Shown here: positions 26,746-34,491 of the stretch, one piece after another | Numbering within the stretch: the stretch's first letter is position 1 | Layout of the letters: each line of letters begins with the position of its first letter | Source of the DNA: Oceaniferula marina | Lineage (GTDB): Bacteria > Verrucomicrobiota > Verrucomicrobiia > Verrucomicrobiales > Akkermansiaceae | Assembly: GCF_013391475.1 (NCBI RefSeq) | Contig: NZ_JACBAZ010000007.1 | Coordinates: 1 to 64,000 of the forward strand | Direction: 5' to 3' | Length of the DNA: 64,000 nucleotides | Notes under the pieces: model-generated | The model's database searches: none | Told to the model about the DNA's origin: nothing | The model's input: only the letters and a program-made list of their open reading frames with translations | Position numbers and translations under genes: made by a program

Positions 26746-26967
26746 TCACTTTCCGCTCGGAGTGCTTCGACCGCTGGATTTGTATTTCTCCAGCAGGGTG
26801 GTCAGTTCCTGAACAATTTCCGGGTGGGCTTGATAAACGTTTTTCGTTTCACGTACGTCCTTGCCCATATCGAAGAGCTGGATTTTATCTTTGATGGAAT
26901 TGTCGATTTTGGTGCGGCCACCGGAGCCTCGGCCGACGATGAGTTTCCACTTACCTTTGCGGATAGC
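26746..26967 (-). pseudogene. Sulfatase C-terminal remnant truncated at the right island boundary
   Basis: About 70 residues with stop at 26746 and the typical end of a type I sulfatase: FAIRKGKWKLIVGRGSGG, IQLFDMGKDVRETKNVYQA then HPEIVQELTTLLEKYKSSG. The frame runs upstream directly into the tRNA-Leu repeat at 26968, where homology ends, so the catalytic body was lost at the recombination boundary. The apparent start inside the repeat is accidental. It converges with the 25372-26745 gene with no bases between the stop codons. Confidence 0.85.
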
Positions 26968-27024
26968 AAATCCGTTGATTGGTAACAATCGTGCCGGTTC
27001 GATCCCGGCCGGCGGTATGGGGAA
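26968..27024 (+). repeat. attR-like 57-bp direct repeat (displaced 3' end of tRNA-Leu)
   Basis: Identical to 15922-15978. The 5' half of a tRNA (acceptor 5' strand, D arm, anticodon stem 5' side) is absent here, so it is not a functional tRNA. Weak similarity continues for some 20 bases beyond the repeat (CTTAT.GAATAAAGG), and a separate terminator follows. Confidence 0.9.
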
Positions 27025-27045
27025 ATGCTTATAGAATAAAGGATT

Positions 27046-27068
27046 AAGGCTGCTTCGGTAGCCTTTTT
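27046..27068 (+). terminator. Orphan tRNA-type terminator right of attR
   Basis: Stem AAGGCT-GCTTCGGT-AGCCTT followed by T; probably the original tRNA-Leu terminator displaced by the island. Confidence 0.65.
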
Positions 27069-27411
27069 ACGTTTTGGGTTGTGCGTCCACATTCCGGGGC
27101 AGCACCAAAGTTAGGGGCGAGTATTTTGATATTGGATGAGCTAGTGCCTCATGGATGTGACGCACCCCTCTCGCATTCGCAATAGAGCTCACCTCTTTCG
27201 TGATGGCTCATTTCGATAGCATGGAAGCGAGGCTGTGTGGGGGGCTGTTACGGCCGGATTGGCCATGTTTCCTCTCATTGGGGGGGATGAGGGAAATGTA
27301 TTGCCAATTGAGCGGTCATTGAGGGTATTTTACGCTGGGTCGTCGATTAATTGGCATGATCATTAAAAAATGTGTCACATTTTCTTTAAGTGGATATATA
27401 TAAGAAGATCG
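27069..27411. other. Non-coding stretch right of the island
   Basis: No convincing gene, RNA or repeat seen. AT-rich at its right end, where it probably contained the promoter of the truncated sigma factor. Confidence 0.5.
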
Positions 27412-27735
27412 ATGTTGGATTACGGAGAAAAGGAGGAGAAGGAGTTTGTTCGGCTATTGGTGGCTCACCAATCGTTGATTCAATCTTTTGTGGTGTCATT
27501 GATTCCGGGTTCTTCGGAAACCGAGGATGTTTTGCAGAGTACCAACGAGGTTCTTTGGGCAAAGCGAAAGCAGTTTGAGCTGGGGACCAATTTTAAGGGT
27601 TGGGCGCTCACGACAGCGCGCCTTCAGGTGATGAGCCTTCAGCGGCGGCTAAAGCGTGAAAAACGTGTGTATTTTGATGATGAGGCTTGTGAGGCGATTT
27701 TTCAAGAGGCTCTGCAACAGGATGAAGGTGAGACG
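27412..27735 (+). pseudogene. ECF sigma factor, truncated before region 4
   Basis: From ATG 27412 the frame has region 2 of a verrucomicrobial ECF sigma factor: EKEFVRLLVAHQSLIQSFVV, SSETEDVLQSTNEVLWAKR and NFKGWALTTARLQVMSLQRR. After about 108 residues (EALQQDEGE) homology stops and transposase-derived sequence takes over, so region 4 (DNA binding at -35) is missing. The frame ends at 27747 after a few foreign residues. Non-functional as a sigma factor. Confidence 0.75.
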
Positions 27736-28063
27736 AGGGCTGCATAGTGCAGACAATGAGAAAGCATTAGGAACTCTTAACATCCGCAGTGGGCTCTGCC
27801 CCCGTGACGTCAAGGTTCTCAATGAGCGCTTAATCAATGAACCAGGAATGCGCGAAGGGCTAAAAAGAAGAGCAGGAACCGAAGCCAGAGTGAGTATCAT
27901 TATACGAAACTTCATGGGAGCACCTGCCCGGGCGCAAGGGTTTGAACATCGAGAAATGATGGTTGGTTGGGCTGTATTGAGTCACAACCTATGGGTTCTT
28001 GCTCGGTTGGAGCAAGTCAGTCAGTCCGAAAAAATTGAACAAGAAATTCCTGAAGCCGCTTGA
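27736..28063 (+). pseudogene. Transposase C-terminal remnant
   Basis: The frame ending at 28063 reads HSADNEKALGTLNIRSGLCP, then GMREGLKRRAGTEARVSII, then FEHREMMVGWAVLSHNLWVLARL. The arrangement (Arg-rich RRAGTEARV with the Glu of a DDE site, followed by a G.AVL.HNLW.LA helix) is typical of the end of DDE transposases of IS5/ISNCY-like groups. Everything upstream is missing, replaced by the sigma factor fragment. Family assignment within DDE transposases is uncertain. Confidence 0.6.
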
Positions 28064-28468
28064 GGAAGCCTGTATCTTTCTGACCGATCCACTAACCTGC
28101 ACTTATTCGATAAGTGAAGCAGACCCGTGCTTTTGAAAGGCCTTAAAAGCGGTGAAATTGAGAGAGAAAGCCCTAAACATGGGTGAGTCACCATGATTGA
28201 GCTGTGTGATGGTGTCACCCTGATCAATTCGACAGCCTCGTGATTTTCAAAAATCAAAAACTCTGTTTTTTGGGACAAGCTCTAGCTAAAAAAACGCCAC
28301 ACTAGGTCACTGGGCGGCACGAAATATGATCCATCGACCATCAGTGATACCTCAGGCCAAATTGTAAAACCTTCACTAAGTCTTTCTTGAATGAAATGGG
28401 AAGGAGGGTAATATCTTAAATCATCTAGTATTAATCGACCGTCTCGCCATTACTTTCATCCCTTCTCC
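28064..28468. other. Non-coding stretch after the transposase remnant
   Basis: No gene seen. It probably includes the 3' end of the insertion element and the promoter of the following lipoprotein fragment; no terminal inverted repeat could be identified by eye. Confidence 0.4.
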
Positions 28469-28651
28469 ATGAACGATTCATTCAATCAGCATCTTGTGCT
28501 CGGTCGGGTGGTTTCAATGGTGATGGTTTTAGCCCTCAGCGCATGTTCTTCTAAACCTTATTTTAAAGAGCGAAGCCTCCATGCAAGCTATAAAGACTCC
28601 CCCGCCACCAATATGTTGATTACCAAGAAGACGGTTTCCTATACGATTTGA
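28469..28651 (+). pseudogene. Truncated lipoprotein (N-terminus of a lipase-like paralogue)
   Basis: A 60-residue frame with a lipoprotein signal (VSMVMVLALSAC, Cys at residue 26). After the Cys comes SSKPYFKERSLHASYKDSP, similar to CVPKPYFKSSGRSQAYHDSSG at the N-terminus of the lipoprotein lipase at 53649-55478. Similarity ends near 28600, where the DNA continues, in another frame, as the end of an outer-membrane barrel gene. This is therefore a gene start fused to a different gene end. Confidence 0.65.
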
Positions 28652-28692
28652 ACATTGGCGGCCCTGTTCTAGGAGCGGTTTACAAGTTCTAA
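28603..28692 (+). pseudogene. C-terminal end of an outer-membrane barrel paralogue
   Basis: Read in the frame ending at 28692: RHQYVDYQEDGFLY then DLNIGGPVLGAVYKF and stop. This is nearly the same as the end of the barrel protein at 39886-40683 (RHQYLDYSDGGFLY, DLDIGGPVLGAVYTF) and like the one at 61091-61876. The final aromatic residue is the usual outer-membrane insertion signal. The rest of the gene is missing. Confidence 0.85.
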
Positions 28693-29067
28693 TCATTTTA
28701 CTCCTTCTTTACATCTGGGGTTTTGCATCTTCGGATGCGGATCTTGGCATCAATCTGCGGTTAACATAATCACTTGTATTGAGCCAAATAGAATGACCCC
28801 CAGATGAAAGAGCTCTCTCGGTTCATGAGCATACAAAATTCATTCGAGTAAGGGCTCTGGGTAGAAGTTTTTGTGGGCTATATCAAATTGCTCGAAGTAT
28901 CTCATGGGTCTAATGACGTTAAAAAATCAACAGCCTCGTCTATCGAGATTAGTTCTGACAAGTCGGGCGCAGAGGGGAATAAATTCAATAGCTGCCTTCT
29001 CCGTTATGGTAGATGTGACTGGGAATCTGGCTCACCCATAAGGTGCATCATCACGATCACAAATGGG
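28693..29067. other. Non-coding stretch, probable decayed sequence
   Basis: No supportable gene on either strand. A plus-strand frame from 28873 runs antisense through the DUF1214 remnant and is not credible. Confidence 0.4.
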
Positions 29068-29256
29068 TTACTTCACCTTTTCCACATCGCCGAGTGTCCC
29101 AGTTTTCTCAAACAGTGGCTTGTCCGGGCCATACAGGCGGAACAACAGGAAGAAGTCTTCACCGATAGCTATCCAGCTCAATTCCTGACCTTCAGGGTCG
29201 AAATACAGATCTACACGAGCAACATTTTTAAAATCGATCATTCCTGTGCCTGCCAT
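29068..29256 (-). pseudogene. DUF1254/DUF1214 protein C-terminal remnant
   Basis: The last ~50 residues read VARVDLYFDPEGQELSWIAI, then EDFFLLFRLYGPDKPLFEK and GTLGDVEKVK before the stop at 29068. This matches the conserved end of DUF1214 domains (S.D.YF.P......W......FF...R.YGP...F.K.W...d.EKV). Full-length relatives have several hundred residues; only the tail is left. Confidence 0.7.
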
Positions 29257-29381
29257 CGCCCATCACACTGTTATTCTGGCGTTCATCGTGACGAGCCCCC
29301 CGGTCAGCCCTTCCTCATTACACGCTAAGAATGCGTGCTAAAACTCTTATAGAACTCGACTATTTTTAGTCCATTGATTAA

Positions 29382-31049
29382 ATGGCGTTCATCATGAAAA
29401 ACATTCGGAGTCACACCAACACCATTGCTAGCAAAGCAAAACGGCAGGCCGAAATCATCAAAGTTTTTAGTCACTACGGATTGGCCGATTGGTTTGCTAA
29501 AATCCCAGACGGGCGCATCAGTGATTTCCTCATAAAGCCTGAGCAAAAGACCATTGCCGAAAAAGCTCCTGCCGAACGGCTTCGCTTGGCACTCACCGCG
29601 CTCGGGCCAACGTTTATTAAGTTCGGCCAAGTTTTGAGCACGCGAGCGGACATGGTCGGCCCGGAGATTGCTGCGGAATTGCAGAAACTGCAATCTCACA
29701 CCCCCGCCGACCCACCGGAGCAAGTCGAAGCGTTAATCATCGAAGAGTTTGGGAAAAACCCTAACGAACTTTTTTCTAGTTTTGACTCCGTCGCCTTTTC
29801 ATCAGCATCCATCGGGCAGGTGCACCGGGCGAGGCTTAAGAGTGGCGATGATGTCGTCGTAAAAGTGCAGCACATAGGTATCGAACCTCAAATAAGGCTT
29901 GATCTGGATCTTCTAGGTGATTTCGCTAAACTCATCGAAAAACATGTGCCAGAGTCTGAGGCTTACCAGCCGGTGGCCACCACTCGGGAATTTGGCCGCA
30001 ACTTATTAAAGGAGCTTGATTTCACCTCAGAGCGCAGGAATATGGAACGATTCACTCGTAATTTCCAAGGAGACGAAACCCTCCATGTGCCGGTTGTTTT
30101 TGCCGAAACATCCAGTCGCCGTGTTTTGACAATGGAGTTACTGGAGGGAATCTCTGGCTCTCAACCCGAAGACATTGCCTCCAGCGGCGCGGACCTCAGT
30201 ACGTTTGCCAAGCGAGCCGCGAACATCTATCTGAACATGATTCTTCGAGATGGATTCTATCATGCAGACCCCCACCCGGGAAACTTCTACCTTCTCAACG
30301 GGGGTGTGTTGGGACTACTCGACAGCGGGATGGTTGGCAGGATCGATGATACGATGCGTGAGGAATTTGAAAATGTGCTTCTCGCACTGGTGCAAGCCGA
30401 TGCAGAAGAGCTTTCCGAGTTACTACTCCGCTATGGATCGGCTCCACAGAATGTGGATAAAGTCGGATTTCGTACCGACATCGGTGACCTCTTGGACGAC
30501 GCCATGAACAGCGGCATCGAAGACATTGATCTGGGTGATCTGCTAGCTCAAGTCGTTGTAATTATGCGACGATACAGCATCAGCATGTCCGCGCGTGTAG
30601 CTCTAATCATTAAGACGTTAGTGATGCTTGAAGGCACCTCTAAGCTGTTGAGTCCTCATTTTAGCCTTATTGAAGTGCTGGAGCCGTTTAGGCGAAAGAT
30701 TATTAAAGAGCGTCTCAATCCTCGCCACTGGTGGAAAAAAATGCGCCGCCAGGTCGGTGACATTGATCGGGTAATCACGTCCTCGCCGCGCGCTTTGGCT
30801 GATTTGATTGATAGCTTTCAGTCGGGCCAGCTCAAAATGAAACATGAAGTGCCTCGCCTTGAAATCACAATCAACCGTGTGGTGGCAGGTGTATTAATCG
30901 CCTCCTTCTTTCTTGGGTCCAGTTTGTTACTCAGCTTTGGGGTGCCTCCAAAGATTTTTGGCCTATCAGCGCTCGGCACGCTCGGCTGTTTAAGCAGCTT
31001 GTTCATCGGCCTCCAACTTTTGTGGAGTATTCGCAACAATATTAGATAG
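29382..31049 (+). CDS. ABC1/UbiB-family atypical protein kinase
   Basis: A 555-residue protein. Landmarks of the family are FIKFGQVLSTRAD (KxGQ box, ~86-98), SSASIGQVHRARL (Ala-rich loop in place of the Gly-rich loop), VVVKVQHIGI (lysine), ELDFTSERRNMERF, GFYHADPHPGNF (catalytic loop) and LLDSGMVGRID (metal site). Two hydrophobic segments at ~502-550 (VVAGVLIASFFLGSSLLLSFG; LGTLGCLSSLFIGLQLLW) anchor it in the membrane. UbiB-type ATPases support isoprenoid quinone biosynthesis or lipid homeostasis. ATG 29382 is used; ATG 29394 is possible. The AI-2E transporter gene follows after 15 bases. Confidence 0.93.
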   Translation: MAFIMKNIRSHTNTIASKAKRQAEIIKVFSHYGLADWFAKIPDGRISDFLIKPEQKTIAEKAPAERLRLALTALGPTFIKFGQVLSTRADMVGPEIAAELQKLQSHTPADPPEQVEALIIEEFGKNPNELFSSFDSVAFSSASIGQVHRARLKSGDDVVVKVQHIGIEPQIRLDLDLLGDFAKLIEKHVPESEAYQPVATTREFGRNLLKELDFTSERRNMERFTRNFQGDETLHVPVVFAETSSRRVLTMELLEGISGSQPEDIASSGADLSTFAKRAANIYLNMILRDGFYHADPHPGNFYLLNGGVLGLLDSGMVGRIDDTMREEFENVLLALVQADAEELSELLLRYGSAPQNVDKVGFRTDIGDLLDDAMNSGIEDIDLGDLLAQVVVIMRRYSISMSARVALIIKTLVMLEGTSKLLSPHFSLIEVLEPFRRKIIKERLNPRHWWKKMRRQVGDIDRVITSSPRALADLIDSFQSGQLKMKHEVPRLEITINRVVAGVLIASFFLGSSLLLSFGVPPKIFGLSALGTLGCLSSLFIGLQLLWSIRNNIR

Positions 31050-31064
31050 CCTACCACATCAGGA

Positions 31065-32132
31065 ATGACCGAACGATCGACACAACTCCGCGACACGGTA
31101 TTGACCCTGGCTGGCATCGGCGTGCTGTTCGCGATACTTCGCCTGTCCGCCGAGATCGTGGTGCCCTTCCTGCTTTCGTTGTTCATCGCCACCGTCGCGG
31201 CTACGCCGCTGGCCTGGCTCAAGCGGCGTGGCCTTTCGACGATGCTTTCGGTCGTCGCCGTGCTGCTGGCGATCATCATCGTAATGGGGGGGATCTCGAT
31301 GCTGTTGGCCGGAACGGCAACGGAATTTAATGACGCCCTGCCCGGATACCAGGAGCGTCTGAAAGAGGTGACGGGCAAGTCCTATGCGTGGCTTTCGAGC
31401 AAGGACTTGAACGTTGACGAGGTGGGGCTTTCCAAAATCATCGATCCTTCGGCGGTGTTTGGATTCGCCAACTCGATGTTTGCCGGGATTCGCGGCACCT
31501 TGAGCTATATACTGTTGATCATTTTCACCACGACCTTCATGCTTGCCGAGACTGCTGGCTTCCAGCGCAAACTGGCGGCGATCGATAGCAAAGAAGGCAG
31601 TGACGGCGACACGCTGCAGAGCATGGCGGCGATTGCTCGAAGCTTGAATCGCTACGTCGGAGCAAAAGCGATAGTTAGCCTAGCGACCGGTGTGCTGGTG
31701 TGGATTGCGCTCGAGTTGGTGGGGCTCGACTTCGCGCCGCTGTGGGGAGTGCTGGCTTTCCTGCTCAACTTCGTGCCCAATATTGGCTCGATCCTAGCAG
31801 CGGTTCCCGCGGTGCTGATCGCCGTCCTGCAACTACCGCCGCCAATGGTCGTCGTCGTCATTGCGATCTACCTGACGGTCAACCTCACCATTGGCAACGT
31901 CATTGAGCCGATGGTCATGGGGCAGCGGGTGGGGCTTTCCACCCTGACGGTTTTTCTTTCCCTAATATTCTGGGGCTGGATGTTCGGCGCGGTTGGCATG
32001 TTGCTGTCGGTGCCACTGAGCATGGTGGTGAAGTCGATCGCCGAGACCAATGCGCAGACTCACTGGTTCGCGGTGCTGATGGGGCCGGTTCCTCCGGTGG
32101 AGGAGGGGCGAGACGATGAAGCTGCGGAATGA
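31065..32132 (+). CDS. AI-2E family (PerM/YdiK-like) membrane transporter
   Basis: A 355-residue polytopic membrane protein with about eight hydrophobic segments, beginning TVLTLAGIGVLFAILRLSAEIVVPFLLSLFIATVAA-like. The family hallmark is LVGLDFAPLWGVLAFLLNFVPNIGSILAAVPA (split here at ~220-250), followed by GNVIEPMVMGQRVGLSTLTVFLSLIFWGWMFGAVGMLLSVPL. Family members have been linked to autoinducer export or Na+/H+ antiport; the substrate here is unknown. Its DNA is clearly richer in G and C, with more GCG/CTG codons than the genes on either side, which may indicate separate acquisition. It forms an operon with the UbiB-like gene. Confidence 0.92.
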   Translation: MTERSTQLRDTVLTLAGIGVLFAILRLSAEIVVPFLLSLFIATVAATPLAWLKRRGLSTMLSVVAVLLAIIIVMGGISMLLAGTATEFNDALPGYQERLKEVTGKSYAWLSSKDLNVDEVGLSKIIDPSAVFGFANSMFAGIRGTLSYILLIIFTTTFMLAETAGFQRKLAAIDSKEGSDGDTLQSMAAIARSLNRYVGAKAIVSLATGVLVWIALELVGLDFAPLWGVLAFLLNFVPNIGSILAAVPAVLIAVLQLPPPMVVVVIAIYLTVNLTIGNVIEPMVMGQRVGLSTLTVFLSLIFWGWMFGAVGMLLSVPLSMVVKSIAETNAQTHWFAVLMGPVPPVEEGRDDEAAE

Positions 32133-32390
32133 AGAAAGGGGGCGTATTGAATCTGAATGTAAGAAAGGCGATGGACGCCTCCTCATCTTGCCCCTCTGCC
32201 CAGGGCGTCCTCCGTGCGATGTGACCCAGCATGCCTTCTCATTAGGAGGTTCGTCTTTATCGCTATGAGCCATGCGAGCCGCAGCCTCGATTTCCCCGGG
32301 TAACCCTAGTTAAAGTAGATGTGTTGCTTCCAACTGGTGGAGTATGATTCTGTCGATTAGTTGTGATTAAATAGGGGCATGTGATAGCTA
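32133..32390. other. Non-coding stretch
   Basis: No gene or repeat recognised between the transporter gene and the terminator at 32397. Confidence 0.5.
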
Positions 32391-32396
32391 AAAAAA

Positions 32397-32426
32397 ACGC
32401 CTCACTGTTTATGGTGAGGCGTTTTT
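32397..32426. terminator. Bidirectional terminator
   Basis: Perfect 9-bp stem ACGCCTCAC / GTGAGGCGT with A-rich sequence on one side and T on the other. It can end both the transporter operon and the convergent DUF932 gene. Confidence 0.85.
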
Positions 32427-32435
32427 GTTATAGAC

Positions 32436-33176
32436 TTAGCTTGCCAGTGCTACATGTGAATCGAACAGGCCATGGAGTGCCTGTCCGCGTTTAACTGCCG
32501 TCTGAGGATTAACCGTCTTGTAGACCTCACTGAAAGCATTGAACAAACTCCACCCGTTACGGGGTAGGAACTCTTCATGCTGGGGTTTGCGCCATTCTTG
32601 AAGCACTGCTGGCACCTGACTAGTGGTGATGGCTCTACAATCGACAGCTCGGATCACAAGATCGTGGGCTGAGCGGTCGGGCAGATACTTCTGCTTATAC
32701 GTGACGATGCGGCGGTCGAGTTCGTGGAACTTATCACCGAGCTGTCCAACAGCCCGTGCTGTGAGTTGGCGCAAGTCTCTCTGAGCAAAGCGGGTATGCT
32801 TCCGAGACAGTTTCACTTCCCCGTTGAAAGCGAGGTTGTCACAGACGAATACCTGAGTGCCGGCGACGAGGCCAGCGGGTAGGCTTTTGTCGTGGCTGTT
32901 ACGCAGACCTACAACCCAACCGAAGTCATCTTCGTTCCGGGTGGGCAGGCTGACTTGGATCACTCCGAAGTAACGTGCCCCATCATGGGTAAGAGCATGG
33001 CTTTCACCTTTAATGATGAAGCCGCTCTCCCTGAGTTGTGTCTCAACCTCGTGTAACAAATCCCGGTGAGGGATGGGATACCATGTGTCGGTGCCGTTGG
33101 GGGTGATGACCTCGAAGAGATCCTGACGATCCACTACTTGTGCTCCACAGTGCAGCAGCAATCCCTTAGGACGCAC
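32436..33176 (-). CDS. DUF932 phage/plasmid-type protein
   Basis: About 246 residues from GTG 33176 (VRPKGLLLHCGAQVVDRQD); the frame extends further upstream but that part overlaps the unrelated esterase fragment on the other strand and reads like its antisense. Landmarks are TWYPIPHRDLL, HALTHDGARYFGVIQVS, VVGLRNSHDKSLPAGLV, VFVCDNLAFNGEVKLSRKHT and GWSLFNAFSEVYK, all typical of DUF932 proteins, which are widespread on plasmids and phages and have no settled function. The start is close to a rearrangement joint near 33178, so promoter and RBS may be lost. A terminator lies ten bases beyond the stop. Confidence 0.78.
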   Translation of the reverse strand: MRPKGLLLHCGAQVVDRQDLFEVITPNGTDTWYPIPHRDLLHEVETQLRESGFIIKGESHALTHDGARYFGVIQVSLPTRNEDDFGWVVGLRNSHDKSLPAGLVAGTQVFVCDNLAFNGEVKLSRKHTRFAQRDLRQLTARAVGQLGDKFHELDRRIVTYKQKYLPDRSAHDLVIRAVDCRAITTSQVPAVLQEWRKPQHEEFLPRNGWSLFNAFSEVYKTVNPQTAVKRGQALHGLFDSHVALAS

Positions 33177-33180
33177 TTCA

Positions 33181-34422
33181 GTGTTTAGCTCTGGTGGGTA
33201 TGATATTGCCGAAGTGGTGGTGTATGACCGTGTTCTCACTGATGTGGAGCTTGGGCAAGTGCACACCCACTTGAAAACCAAGTATACGTATCCAATCAGG
33301 GATACGTCGGTTCGGAGTTTGAGAGTGATCCTCCTCGGAGGAGGTGCGAATGCCGATGGTCGAGCGTTTCATTCTGAGCTGCCTACGACACCTGTCGATT
33401 TTCAATCACCCCAGAGTGATGTTGATGTTTATTATAAGGTTGAGGGTGCAGAACCAACTCTTACAAGCTTGCGACCTGGGCTTTCTGAAACAGGAGGATT
33501 TGGACCGGAAATATCCATTGGGCGCAAAATGGCCGATCTGTGGTCCGGTGAGGCAGATACTCGTGTGGCCCTTATTAAATATGCCAAGGGGGGAACCAAT
33601 CTGCATGTTGATTGGAAAGCCGGGGGCGATAGCTCTACCCTTGGAGACGGTTCTGAATATGTTCTTTTTCAAGAAACCGTGAATCGTGGGCGCGTTGCCT
33701 TGGCTGCAGCCTACCCGAATGCTGTTCAGCAGATAGAGGGAATGTTATGGGCTCACGGCGAGGCCGATGCCGATTCCGCGGGAGCCCCGGGCTATCAGCA
33801 TAACCTCACTCAATTGATTGATGATGTCCGTGCTACCTACGGTATGGATTTACCTTTTATGATCGCACGACTTTCCATGGCGCAGGCGGCTATCCAGTTT
33901 ACGTACTTAAACCAGATTCGGGCATCCCAGGATGCAGTGGAAGACCTTGATCCAAGGACGGGTATTGTTGACACCGATCATTTTGGTATGAATGCTGACG
34001 GTCTGCACTTTGATGGCAACGGTCTGCTGTCAATGGGGGCTGCTTTTTCAGAGAAACTTGCATATCACGAGTGGATGCTAGCTGCGTTTACTTCTGTTGA
34101 AATTAATAATGGGAAGGCCGAGCCCGATGCGGACCCTGATGGCGACGGTAAAACCAACCATGCCGAATTTCTTGGCAATTCAGGACCTAAAGATGCTTCG
34201 TCCCATTTTAGATCATGGATCTTCTCAGAGGATGATAAGACAGCCAGGATTCATTATGATTCATCCCCATACAGAGAATATGCGATAGAGCGCTATGAGA
34301 TGTTTTCAGGAACATGGCGCGAGATCTTACCTCGCGAAAAAGGGAATGGGGGAGTAAAAAGCCGCGTTGTTGATCTCGGCTCAACACCGGATTTATTTCG
34401 CGTTCGGAGCGAGCTTCCATAG
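33181..34422 (+). pseudogene. SASA-type (sialate O-acetylesterase-like) protein, 5'-truncated, nucleophile Ser replaced by Ala
   Basis: About 413 residues without a signal peptide or proper start. Residues 1-37 are the end of a LamG domain (DIAEVVVYDRVLTDVELGQVH). Residues ~46-300 resemble SASA/DUF303 esterases: ILLGGGANADGRAF (normally GQSNxxG, with Ser as nucleophile), LWAHGEADAD (QGE box) and DGLHFDGNG (Asp-His). The nucleophile codon is GCG (Ala), so hydrolysis is unlikely. Residues ~315-335 hold a calcium loop (DADPDGDGKTNHAEFLG), and a beta-rich tail completes the protein. The 5' part was lost at the joint with the DUF932 gene. Confidence 0.7.
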
Positions 34423-34491
34423 GGGGGGGCGTCATCCACAGAAAGGGGGGCTTTCTGATGGCGTGAGGCAGGCTTCAGACAAAATGACTTT

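Larger units (their letters stand above)
15979..26967. mobile_element. Genomic island integrated at tRNA-Leu (TAA)
   Basis: About 11.0 kb bounded by the 57-bp tRNA repeats. Left part: broken integrase and fragments of five other genes or elements. Right part: one intact six-gene operon (18812-26745). No intact transfer or replication gene is present, so the island now appears immobile. Boundaries are read from the repeats; the donor is unknown. Confidence 0.82.

Noticed and set aside
26968-27018. Second functional tRNA-Leu
   Set aside because: Only the 3' part is present; the 5' acceptor strand and D arm are missing.
28873-29328. Plus-strand protein of 151 residues
   Set aside because: It lies antisense to the DUF1214 remnant and shows no protein-like pattern.
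34431-34463. Hairpin after the SASA fragment as terminator
   Set aside because: The stem CAGAAAG/CTTTCTG is good but no T run follows on either strand.
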